DNA of 6,265 nucleotides from Comamonadaceae bacterium (GCA_947478935.1 CANJXV010000153.1:1-6265), one strand, 5' to 3'; shown: positions 1-5,923, numbered from the stretch's first letter. Notes: generated from the letters alone by a model not told the origin. A program made the numbers and translations.

Positions 1-326
1 GTAGCAAAACCGTTAGTTTTATGTGGCTCACCGTTCTGCTGGGCATTACCTTTCTAGTTGTGCAGGGCTATGAGTACTACCATGCTTACACGGCTTACAA
101 CCTGAAGCTCAGTTCCGGTATTTACGGCTCCACCTTCTTCATGTTGACCGGTTTCCACGGCTTTCACGTATTCGTGGGTATGTTGATGCTCTTGTTCATC
201 ACCTTGCGCCTGCAAAAAGGCCATTTCAGTCCGGACCGCCATTTCGGTTTTGAAGGCGCTGCCTGGTATTGGCACTTTGTGGACGTTGTCTGGCTTGGTT
301 TGTACATTCTGGTGTACTGGTTGTAA
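1..326 (+). CDS. ctaE: Cytochrome c oxidase subunit III, C-terminal part (5' truncated by window edge)
   Basis: This is the last 107 codons of subunit III of an aa3-type (heme-copper) cytochrome c oxidase. The first complete codon is at 3, and the gene starts outside the window. Family members are usually about 260-300 residues, so roughly the final third is visible. It holds three membrane segments: one from MWLTVLLGITFLVVQGYEYY, one around the conserved GFHGFHVFVGML stretch, and a C-terminal one in WYWHFVDVVWLGLYILVYWL. The HxxHVFVG stretch and the WHFVDVVWL ending are hallmarks of COX3. Subunit III binds subunit I and supports proton uptake; it carries no metal centre. The methionine at 21 is internal, not a start. 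The gene is probably the last of a ctaC-ctaD-ctaG-ctaE operon, because a terminator follows directly. The assignment is certain at family level. Confidence 0.97.
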   Translation, partial: SKTVSFMWLTVLLGITFLVVQGYEYYHAYTAYNLKLSSGIYGSTFFMLTGFHGFHVFVGMLMLLFITLRLQKGHFSPDRHFGFEGAAWYWHFVDVVWLGLYILVYWL

Positions 327-341
327 GGCCTGCCGGAGGAA

Positions 342-367
342 AAAAAGGCACCGTGAGGTGCCTTTTT
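342..367. terminator. Bidirectional intrinsic terminator between ctaE and the DUF2909-like gene
   Basis: A perfect 11-bp stem, AAAAAGGCACC (342-352) and GGTGCCTTTTT (357-367), closes a GTGA tetraloop. Read on the plus strand it ends in five T, 15 bases after the ctaE stop. Read on the minus strand it ends in a run of six T, starting about 25 bases after the stop of the small minus-strand gene. It therefore serves both convergent genes. Confidence 0.93.
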
Positions 368-391
368 GTTTCGTAGCCTGCGTGTTTTTTA

Positions 392-613
392 TCAAACGCC
401 TGGCGGTATGCCGGTAGGTTGAATCCAGCCGGCCTGCCAGGACAAAAGGATACAAACGAAGAGCAAAATAGAAAAGCCAACCCGCAAGGCCAATGCCCGT
501 GCCATGCGACGTGACTTGGCGGGCCCGCCGCTTCCTCCACGCAACATGAAAAATAAAGCGGTGGCCAAACTGGCAATGACGGCTAAGAAGCCCAAGGCAA
601 CAAAATAACTCAT
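392..613 (-). CDS. Small two-helix membrane protein (DUF2909 / twin transmembrane family)
   Basis: This 73-residue protein has two hydrophobic helices, about residues 2-24 and 44-62, joined by a short basic loop with K33, R35, R36 and R39. By the positive-inside rule the loop is cytoplasmic and both ends face the periplasm. Size, topology and position between ctaE and surf1 match the betaproteobacterial twin-transmembrane family (Pfam DUF2909, from memory). Its biochemical function is unknown; context suggests a link to cytochrome oxidase assembly, which is inference. The start at 613 is chosen because the protein then begins at the first helix. An upstream in-frame extension to 763 would run antisense through surf1 and adds only low-complexity, non-conserved-looking residues. 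The ribosome binding site is weak. The start codon lies 15 bases from the surf1 start on the other strand, so each gene's promoter must lie inside the other's coding sequence or in that gap. Confidence 0.85.
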   Translation of the reverse strand: MSYFVALGFLAVIASLATALFFMLRGGSGGPAKSRRMARALALRVGFSILLFVCILLSWQAGWIQPTGIPPGV

Positions 614-628
614 GCACAGGATTATCTT

Positions 629-1387
629 TTGAATCGCGACCCGAAGTTCTACCGTGTGACCGCAGCGGCCGTTTTTTTCAGCCTGTTGGGTCTGGCTCTG
701 GGGTTTTGGCAGCTGGACCGTGCCGCACAAAAAGAAGCATTGCAGGGTGCCATGCATGCGCAAGCCGGTAAAGCGCCTTTGGATAACGCCGAAGTCCTAG
801 CATTAGCTACCCAAGGCCGCATGCAAGAGAGCGGCGTGCTCTACCACCCGGTGCGCCTGGCGGGTACCTGGCTGCCCACCCATACGGTGTATTTGGATAA
901 CCGGCAGATGGATGCCAAAGTCGGCTTTTTCGTGCTGACCCCCTTGCGCTTAGAGCCTCAAGGCCAGGTGCTCGTGGTACAGCGCGGTTGGGTGCCGCGC
1001 AATTTTGAACAGCGCGAGCAATTGCCCGAGGTGCAAACGCCTGCAGGATTGGTCACGGTCGATGGCGACATTGCCCTTGTGCCTTCCAAGCTCTATGCTC
1101 CTGGTGTGCCTGGCGAGGGGCCGATACGGCAAAATCTGGATTTGGATCAATACCGTAGTCAAACCGGGTTGCCACTGCAAGCTTTCACGGTGCGCGAGTT
1201 AGGCCCGCCCGGCCAAGGCTTGCGCAGGCAATGGCCGGTGATTAACTTCGGTATTGAAAAGCACTATGGCTATGCATTCCAGTGGTTTGCGCTGTCATTG
1301 CTGATAGCAGGCTTGTACCTGTGGTTTCAGTTTTTTCGCCGCCCTGCGGCCACTTCCCGGGATATTGCAAACCATGGCCCCCACTGA
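629..1387 (+). CDS. SURF1 family cytochrome oxidase assembly protein
   Basis: Surf1 is an inner-membrane factor that helps place heme a in subunit I of aa3-type oxidases. The 252-residue product has the family architecture: an N-terminal helix (about residues 9-27), a periplasmic domain, and a C-terminal helix (about 215-236). Conserved family signatures are visible: FWQLDRAAQKEAL (26-38) after the first helix, YLDNRQMDAKVGFFVLTPL (88-106), VVQRGWVPRN (116-125), and INFGIEKHYGYAFQWFALS (205-223) leading into the last helix. The start is TTG at 629, preceded by the Shine-Dalgarno-like CAGGA (617-621) at 7 nt. No ATG is available upstream in frame, and the next possible start, GTG at 656, would cut into the first helix. 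It opens the assembly-gene cluster and its stop overlaps the next gene by 14 nt. Family call secure, exact start moderately so. Confidence 0.95.
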   Translation: MNRDPKFYRVTAAAVFFSLLGLALGFWQLDRAAQKEALQGAMHAQAGKAPLDNAEVLALATQGRMQESGVLYHPVRLAGTWLPTHTVYLDNRQMDAKVGFFVLTPLRLEPQGQVLVVQRGWVPRNFEQREQLPEVQTPAGLVTVDGDIALVPSKLYAPGVPGEGPIRQNLDLDQYRSQTGLPLQAFTVRELGPPGQGLRRQWPVINFGIEKHYGYAFQWFALSLLIAGLYLWFQFFRRPAATSRDIANHGPH

Positions 1388-2057
1388 CAGTTCAAGCGAC
1401 CACCCGCTGGGTTTGACCGTGCATTCCATGCCTACGCCACAAGACCTGGACCCCGCGGTAAGTACTCGCAGTGGGCGTTGGAAGATGTTGATGGTCTTGC
1501 TGGTTTGCGCTGCACCCGTGGTGGCCTCTTATGTGACCTATTACCTGGTTCGCCCGCAGGCACGCCAGAATTTCGGTACCCTGATTGATCCGCAGCGTCC
1601 TTTGCCGGACATGCAGGCCCTAGAGATGTCGGGCAAGCAGACCAATGTGCGCGCCCTTAAAGGTCAGTGGCTTTTGATCAGCGTAGCGGGCGGCGCCTGC
1701 GATGCACAATGCCAGCACCATTTGTACATGCAGCGCCAGTTGCGCGAAGGTGTAGGCAAAGAAAAAGACCGCGTCGATTGGGTTTGGCTGGTTAGTGATG
1801 ATGCCGCTATAGCTCCAAGCCTGCTGCCCGCGCTGGCCACCGCCACCGTTTTGCGCGTGCCAAGCGCGCAATTGCAAACCTGGCTGCAGCCCGAGCAGGG
1901 CACTGCTTTGCAAGACCATTTGTATATGGTCGATCCGCTGGGTAACTGGATGATGCGTTTTCCAGCCCGCATGGATGTAGATCAGGCCCCCAAAGTGAAG
2001 CGCGATATGGAGCGTCTGCTGCGTGCTTCAGCGTTTTGGGATACGCCAGGGCGCTAA
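1374..2057 (+). CDS. Membrane-anchored thioredoxin-like protein with CxxxC, SCO-related (function unassigned)
   Basis: The product is 227 residues. It has a hydrophilic N-terminus of about 35 residues, one membrane helix (about 36-59), then a domain that reads like a periplasmic thioredoxin fold. A strand WLLISVAG (99-106) is followed by ACDAQCQHH with C109 and C113, the CxxxC spacing of SCO/SenC proteins. Near the end, DHLYMVDPLGNW (181-192) resembles the strand-turn that follows the metal-ligand histidine in SCO. Differences from a true SCO: no proline after the first cysteine, and H182 lies only two residues before the Y-hydrophobic-hydrophobic-D strand, versus five in the SCO encoded downstream. 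Similar genes sit between surf1 and ctaA in related bacteria, so a thiol-redox or copper role in oxidase assembly is a reasonable inference, not shown. ATG at 1374 is preferred (GGGA at 1359-1362) over TTG 1365; ATG 1428 is an alternative. Confidence 0.8.
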   Translation: MAPTDSSSDHPLGLTVHSMPTPQDLDPAVSTRSGRWKMLMVLLVCAAPVVASYVTYYLVRPQARQNFGTLIDPQRPLPDMQALEMSGKQTNVRALKGQWLLISVAGGACDAQCQHHLYMQRQLREGVGKEKDRVDWVWLVSDDAAIAPSLLPALATATVLRVPSAQLQTWLQPEQGTALQDHLYMVDPLGNWMMRFPARMDVDQAPKVKRDMERLLRASAFWDTPGR

Positions 2058-2072
2058 GGCTTGGCAGCGACC

Positions 2073-3242
2073 ATGATGGACACCGCACTCTGGAACCTCT
2101 CGCCACTGGGCCAGCTGGTGCTCATCGGCATGGCCGTGGCTGCGATTCCCCTGACATTCCTGTTGTGGAGCGGACGCCACCGCCAGGTAGGTGGTTGGCA
2201 CTATGCCTTGACGCTGACCACCTTGTTTCTGACCTTTGATTTGGTTTTGTTTGGCGCATTTACCCGCTTGACCGACAGCGGTTTGGGTTGTCCCGACTGG
2301 CCTGGATGCTATGGCCATGCCAGCCCGGTCGGTGCCAAGGGTGCTATCGCCCTGGCGCAGACGGTGAATCCGCAAGGCCCTGTGACCCATGGCAAGGCCT
2401 GGATAGAAATGCTGCATCGCTACCTGGCTTCGGGCGTGGGTATGCTAATCGTGCTGCTGGCGATAAGCGCCTGGCGTGATCATCGCAAGGCACGGGCTTT
2501 GCAACAGCGCACGCCCATCCACCCCGCGTGGGCCGTAGCGACATTGGTATGGGTGTGTGTGCAGGGTGTGTTTGGCGCGTTGACGGTGACCATGAAACTT
2601 TTTCCTGCCATCGTCAGTTTGCATTTACTGGGCGGCTATGTCTTGCTGGGCTTGCTCACGTTGCAGGCCGCGCAACTGTGGCTTCAATCGGGCGCGCGAG
2701 AAACCCAAGTAATTGCGTCATCCGTGCGCGGCAGTCTGTGGCTGGCCTTGGCTGCGCTGCTGCTGCAAGCCGCGCTAGGCGCTTGGGTCAGTACCAATTA
2801 CGCGGTGCTGGCCTGCATGGAATTCCCCACCTGCCAAGGCAGCCATTGGCCGGCAATGGACTTCGCGCAAGGCTTTACGCTGTGGCGGCCCTTGGGTTTA
2901 CAAGCCGATGGCCAGCCCATCAGCTTTGAGGCGCTAACCGCTATTCATATGGTGCATCGTTGGATGGCGGGCGTACTGGTTTTGGTGATTGCGCTCGCGC
3001 TCTGGCAATTACGTGCCTACCCGTCCTTGCGCCGCCCGATGCAACTACTGGGATTGCTGTTAGCCTTGCAGGTGGCTACCGGCCTGAGCAACGTCGTGTT
3101 GGGTTGGCCGCTATTGGCCGCTGTATTGCATACCGGTGGCGCAGGCGCCATGCTCGCTTGCCTGGTGTGGCTGCTGACCATCAGTCGTGTACCAGTGAAC
3201 CGCCCTGTGGCTATGCCAACAACCTTGAGACAAGCAACGTGA
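2073..3242 (+). CDS. ctaA: Heme A synthase (COX15/CtaA family)
   Basis: CtaA oxidises the C8 methyl of heme o to a formyl group, producing heme a for aa3-type oxidases; it is an integral inner-membrane enzyme with eight helices. The 389-residue product shows the family landmarks. GAFTRLTDSGLGCPDWPGC (61-79) carries a first periplasmic cysteine pair, C73 and C79. WIEMLHR supplies E112 and H115. SLHLLGG carries H184. ACMEFPTC gives a second cysteine pair, C248 and C254. IHMVHRW carries H292 and H295, and LHTGGAG carries H353. The paired loop cysteines recall those of Bacillus CtaA. The histidines are the expected heme ligands. ATG at 2073 is used; a TTG at 2061 is also in frame but AAGG lies too close to it, and ATG 2076 is possible. 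It follows the thioredoxin-like gene by 15 nt and overlaps ctaB by 4 nt (GTGA), suggesting coupled synthesis of the two heme-modifying enzymes. Confidence 0.96.
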   Translation: MMDTALWNLSPLGQLVLIGMAVAAIPLTFLLWSGRHRQVGGWHYALTLTTLFLTFDLVLFGAFTRLTDSGLGCPDWPGCYGHASPVGAKGAIALAQTVNPQGPVTHGKAWIEMLHRYLASGVGMLIVLLAISAWRDHRKARALQQRTPIHPAWAVATLVWVCVQGVFGALTVTMKLFPAIVSLHLLGGYVLLGLLTLQAAQLWLQSGARETQVIASSVRGSLWLALAALLLQAALGAWVSTNYAVLACMEFPTCQGSHWPAMDFAQGFTLWRPLGLQADGQPISFEALTAIHMVHRWMAGVLVLVIALALWQLRAYPSLRRPMQLLGLLLALQVATGLSNVVLGWPLLAAVLHTGGAGAMLACLVWLLTISRVPVNRPVAMPTTLRQAT

Positions 3243-4147
3243 CCCCACCGGCCAGCATCAGCTCTTTGCTACCCACCATGTCCGTGGTGCGGCAGTTCAA
3301 CGCCCTGACCAAGCCACGCGTGATTCAGTTGATTGTGTTTTGTGCTCTCATCGGTATGGTGCTGGCGGTGCCTGGCGCGCCTGACTGGGCGCAAGTACGG
3401 TTAGCTGCTATTGCGTGTTTCGGTATCTGGTTGGTCTCAGCTGCGGCTGCTGCCTTCAATTGCATCGTGGAGCAACAGATTGACGCCAAGATGAAACGTA
3501 CCTCCTGGCGACCGACGGCGCGCGGTGAATTGAGCAACACCCAAACCCTGGTTTTTTCTGCGCTCTTGTGCAGCGCCGGGTCAGCGATTTTGTTTTTCTG
3601 GGTGAATCCGCTCACCATGTGGCTGACCTTTGCCACCTTTGTCGGTTACGCGGTGATTTACACCGTCATCCTCAAACCTTTGACTCCGCAAAATATTGTG
3701 ATCGGCGGCGCCTCCGGTGCCATGCCACCGGTGCTGGGTTGGGCCGCGATGACCGGCGATGTCGGCCCAGAAGCGTTGATCTTGTTTCTGATTATTTTCT
3801 TGTGGACACCACCGCATTTCTGGGCTCTAGCCTTATACCGGGTGGAGGACTACCGCAAGTCCGGTTTGCCCATGTTGCCAGTCACCCACGGCAGCGAATT
3901 CACACGGCTGCATATCTTGCTTTACACCTGGGTGCTATTTGCTGCGTGCCTGCTGCCCTTTATGTACGGCATGAGTTCTTGGTTGTATTTGGCTGCTGCC
4001 GTGGTTTTGAGCATCTGGTTTTGTGTCTATGCCTGGCGCCTGATGCGTAACTATTCAGACACTTTGGCGCGCGCCACTTTTCGCTTTTCGCTGATACATC
4101 TCAGCGCCTTGTTTGCCGCCTTGCTGCTAGACCATTACCTCTTATGA
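3239..4147 (+). CDS. ctaB: Protoheme IX farnesyltransferase (heme O synthase)
   Basis: CtaB (CyoE) transfers a farnesyl group to the 2-vinyl of heme b, giving heme o, the substrate of CtaA. It is a UbiA-superfamily membrane prenyltransferase. With the GTG start the product is 302 residues, normal for the family. Landmarks are LTKPRVIQL (23-31) at the first helix, the first polar motif N74xxxE78xxxD82 continuing into AKMKRT, KPLTPQNIVIGGASGAMPP (146-164), LWTPPHFW (188-195), and the second polar motif around EDYRKSGLPMLPV (203-215). The first motif has Glu where the textbook pattern NxxxDxxxD has Asp; the remaining residues are intact, so the enzyme should be active. GTG 3239 overlaps the ctaA stop (GTGA) and has GAGA 8 nt upstream. 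ATG 3278 (residue 14) is an alternative start without a clear ribosome binding site. The stop overlaps the SCO start as ATGA. Confidence 0.96.
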   Translation: MTPPASISSLLPTMSVVRQFNALTKPRVIQLIVFCALIGMVLAVPGAPDWAQVRLAAIACFGIWLVSAAAAAFNCIVEQQIDAKMKRTSWRPTARGELSNTQTLVFSALLCSAGSAILFFWVNPLTMWLTFATFVGYAVIYTVILKPLTPQNIVIGGASGAMPPVLGWAAMTGDVGPEALILFLIIFLWTPPHFWALALYRVEDYRKSGLPMLPVTHGSEFTRLHILLYTWVLFAACLLPFMYGMSSWLYLAAAVVLSIWFCVYAWRLMRNYSDTLARATFRFSLIHLSALFAALLLDHYLL

Positions 4148-4767
4148 AAAATCCTGCTTGCATTGGAATGGCGAGCATGCTTCAGCGCCGTGTTGTGATG
4201 CGCATTGGCTTGGGCGCTATAGCCTTGCTGTTGGCTGCTTGCAACCCAAGCAAGCTCTCATTTAGTTCGGTAGATGTGACCGGTGCCGATTACGCAAAAG
4301 GCTTTGAACTGAGCGACCACAATGGGCAGGTACGTCACCTTAGCGACTTTGCGGGCAAAGTAGTCGTGGTATTTTTTGGATATACCCAATGCCCCGATGT
4401 GTGCCCAGCCACCATGATTGAGTTGGCACAGGTTAAAAAACTATTGGGTGCCGATGGCGAGCGTTTGCAAGCGCTTTTCGTGACGCTGGACCCCGAGCGC
4501 GATACACCGGAGTTGCTCAAAGCCTACATGGTCAATTTCGATCCCATGTTTTTGGCATTGCGCCCCACGCTAGAGCAATTGCCGGTGCTGGCCAAAGACT
4601 TCAAAATTTATTACAAAAAAGTAGCAGGCAAAAGCGCTGACGGCTACACCATGGACCATTCGGCTGGCAGTTATATCTTCGATACCAAAGGCCAGCTGCG
4701 CTTGTTCACCCGCTATGGCAGTGGCGCGCCGGTGCTGGCCGCTGATATTGCACTATTGCTGAAATAA
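4144..4767 (+). CDS. SCO1/SenC family copper chaperone, lipoprotein
   Basis: SCO proteins are thioredoxin-fold copper chaperones or thiol reductases that help form the CuA centre in subunit II of cytochrome oxidase. The 207-residue product has a basic then hydrophobic N-terminus ending in a lipobox, LAAC with C33, so it is probably a lipid-anchored periplasmic protein. The copper-binding motif is complete: C83 and C87 in GYTQCPDVCPAT, and H172 in DHSAGSYIFD. VTLDPERDTP (113-122) is another family signature. The ATG at 4144 overlaps the ctaB stop as ATGA, which favours this start, although later methionines at residues 9, 12 and 19 would give a more typical short signal. It is the last gene of the assembly cluster and is followed immediately by a terminator. 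The complete C-C-H set contrasts with the thioredoxin-like protein upstream. Confidence 0.96.
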   Translation: MKNPACIGMASMLQRRVVMRIGLGAIALLLAACNPSKLSFSSVDVTGADYAKGFELSDHNGQVRHLSDFAGKVVVVFFGYTQCPDVCPATMIELAQVKKLLGADGERLQALFVTLDPERDTPELLKAYMVNFDPMFLALRPTLEQLPVLAKDFKIYYKKVAGKSADGYTMDHSAGSYIFDTKGQLRLFTRYGSGAPVLAADIALLLK

Positions 4768-4790
4768 AAAGGCCCGCAATGCGGGCCTTT
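4768..4790. terminator. Bidirectional hairpin terminator between the SCO gene and rpoH
   Basis: A perfect 10-bp stem, AAAGGCCCGC (4768-4777) and GCGGGCCTTT (4781-4790), has a 3-nt loop and begins right after the SCO stop codon. On the plus strand only three T follow the GC-rich core. On the minus strand, TTTTT (complement of 4766-4770) follows it, so the hairpin may end rpoH transcripts more efficiently than the oxidase-assembly operon. It lies about 100 bases past the rpoH stop. The 4791-4892 stretch in between holds no gene that I can see. Confidence 0.88.
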
Positions 4791-4892
4791 CAACTAGTGC
4801 GCAAGCAGCGCTGGTACATAAATTTTTCAAACTATCGTGTGGCTTTTTGGGCTAATGGCCCACTGCGAAAGCCTGTGTGAAGACTGCGCCGA

Positions 4893-5831
4893 TTACGCGT
4901 AATCTACCAAAGCAGTTTTCATTTTTTTCATAGCAGCCACTTCAATCTGGCGGATGCGCTCGGCGCTCACACCGTACTCGGCTGCCAACTCATGCAGCGT
5001 CATACCACCGCTGTTATCGTCGTTGACCTTGAGCCAGCGTTCTTCCACGATACGGCGGCTGCGCGGGTCCAGCACTTCCAGCGCGCTGGCAATACCGTCT
5101 GAGGCCAGCACATCGCGCCGGTGCGCTTCGATCACCGCCATTGGCTCGTGGTTGCTATCGGTCAGGTAGGAAATCGGACCATACACCTCTTCACCATCGT
5201 CTGATGCCATAGGGTCGAGCAAAACATCGCCGCCCGAAAGCCGGGTTTCCATTTCCAGCACATCTTGGGCGCTGACGTTCAGCTCGTCGGCCATCGCGCG
5301 CACCTGGGTCGGGCTCAGGGTGTCGCGGTGGGTGGCCATATCGGCGGCGGCATCGTCGGATTTAAACCGCTGCTTCATGGAGCGCAAATTGAAAAAGAGT
5401 TTGCGTTGGGCCTTGGTGGTGGCTACTTTCACCATGCGCCAGTTCTTCAAAATGTATTCGTGGATTTCGGCCTTGATCCAGTGCAGCGCGTAGCTCACCA
5501 AACGCACGCCCTGGTCCGGGTCAAAGCGCTTGACGGCCTTCATCAAGCCGACATTGCCTTCTTGGATCAGGTCGCCATGCGGCAAACCATAGCCCAGGTA
5601 TTGGCGTGCTACCGACACCACCAAGCGCAGGTGAGAGAGCACCAATTTGCCGGCGGCTTCCAGGTCGTTGTCGTCGCGGTACTGGCGCGCAAAGCGCTGC
5701 TCTTCTTCCAGCGTCAGCATGGGCAGCCGGTTGGCGGCAGAGATATAAGCGTCCAGGTTGCCAAGCGGCGGCACCAAAGACCAAGGATTGGCCGGAGCCA
5801 ATGCGGTATTCGAGGCGATTGCGAGGGACAT
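4893..5831 (-). CDS. rpoH: RNA polymerase heat-shock sigma factor RpoH (sigma-32)
   Basis: RpoH directs RNA polymerase to heat-shock promoters (chaperones, proteases). The 312-residue product is a full-length group 3 sigma-70 protein. Region 2 spans about 57-126 with LVVSVARQYLGYGLPHGDLI (70-89), the core-binding QEGNVGLMKAVKRFDP and the -10 recognition helix VRLVSYALHWIKAEIHEYI. The RpoH box QRKLFFNLR (142-150) separates RpoH from RpoD and RpoS. Region 4 ends in the helix-turn-helix TLHELAAEYGVSAERIRQIE (278-297) that reads the -35 element. ATG 5831 is backed by AAGGAG 6 nt upstream. A CIRCE operator lies 30 bp before the start codon, so HrcA repression is likely. The gene is single, convergent with the SCO gene and divergent from the RcnA-like gene. 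Identification is firm. Confidence 0.98.
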   Translation of the reverse strand: MSLAIASNTALAPANPWSLVPPLGNLDAYISAANRLPMLTLEEEQRFARQYRDDNDLEAAGKLVLSHLRLVVSVARQYLGYGLPHGDLIQEGNVGLMKAVKRFDPDQGVRLVSYALHWIKAEIHEYILKNWRMVKVATTKAQRKLFFNLRSMKQRFKSDDAAADMATHRDTLSPTQVRAMADELNVSAQDVLEMETRLSGGDVLLDPMASDDGEEVYGPISYLTDSNHEPMAVIEAHRRDVLASDGIASALEVLDPRSRRIVEERWLKVNDDNSGGMTLHELAAEYGVSAERIRQIEVAAMKKMKTALVDYA

Positions 5832-5837
5832 GAGGGA

Positions 5838-5843
5838 CTCCTT
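5838..5843 (-). promoter_or_regulatory. rpoH Shine-Dalgarno site, partly within a small hairpin
   Basis: On the minus strand AAGGAG ends 6 nt before the rpoH ATG, a near-ideal ribosome binding site. Its first three bases form part of the dyad CTTCAGACTGAAG (5841-5853), which in RNA can fold as CUUCA-GAC-UGAAG with a 3-nt loop. This fixes the rpoH start and may modulate its translation. Confidence 0.85.
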
Positions 5844-5861
5844 CAGTCTGAAGCCTGAATA

Positions 5862-5888
5862 TTAGCACTCAAACATGGAGAGTGCTAA
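5862..5888. promoter_or_regulatory. CIRCE operator (HrcA binding site) upstream of rpoH
   Basis: TTAGCACTC (5862-5870), a 9-nt spacer and GAGTGCTAA (5880-5888) match the CIRCE consensus TTAGCACTC-N9-GAGTGCTAA at all 18 positions. The symmetry extends two more bases on each side (5860-5890), giving 11-bp arms. CIRCE is bound by the repressor HrcA, which is inactivated on heat shock when GroEL is titrated by unfolded protein. Lying 30 bp upstream of the rpoH start, it should repress rpoH in unstressed cells. It is 50 bp from the start of the divergent metal-efflux gene, which could also be affected. Confidence 0.96.
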
Positions 5889-5915
5889 TAAACCTACTGG
5901 TTTACCCTAGGTTTA
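5889..5915. repeat. 27-bp inverted repeat abutting CIRCE, possible second operator
   Basis: TAAACCTA (5889-5896) and TAGGTTTA (5908-5915) are perfect 8-bp inverted arms around an 11-nt spacer. The spacer contributes to a third related copy: GGTTTAC occurs at 5899-5905 and again at 5910-5916, 11 bp apart, and TAAACC-TACT-GGTTTA (5889-5904) is itself a perfect dyad. It begins at the base after CIRCE and sits in the shared promoter region of rpoH and the RcnA-like gene. The binding protein, if any, is unknown; I do not recognise the motif. Confidence 0.5.
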
Positions 5916-5923
5916 CTTGCGAG

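Noticed and set aside
54..617. 187-codon minus-strand open frame across ctaE and the intergenic region
   Set aside because: It runs antisense through the conserved ctaE end and the terminator, and its translation is low-complexity without recognisable segments. The real minus-strand gene is in a different frame at 392-613.
614..763. N-terminal extension of the small minus-strand membrane protein
   Set aside because: The added residues are antisense to the start of surf1 and polar. The internal ATG at 613 begins exactly at the first helix and gives the family's usual size.
2960..3238. Long 5' extension of the ctaB frame inside ctaA
   Set aside because: It is out of frame with conserved ctaA helices, and CtaB family proteins begin near the KPRVIQL helix. 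GTG 3239 gives a normal length.
4848..4862. Small hairpin TGGGC-TAATG-GCCCA between the SCO gene and rpoH, considered as a terminator
   Set aside because: The stem is only 5 bp, and the T-run lies on the 5' side in the plus orientation while A-runs follow in the minus orientation, so it does not form an intrinsic terminator on either strand.
5265..5858. 197-codon plus-strand open frame antisense to rpoH
   Set aside because: It is fully opposite a highly conserved rpoH, crosses the rpoH ribosome binding site, and its translation looks like a codon-bias mirror with no domain.
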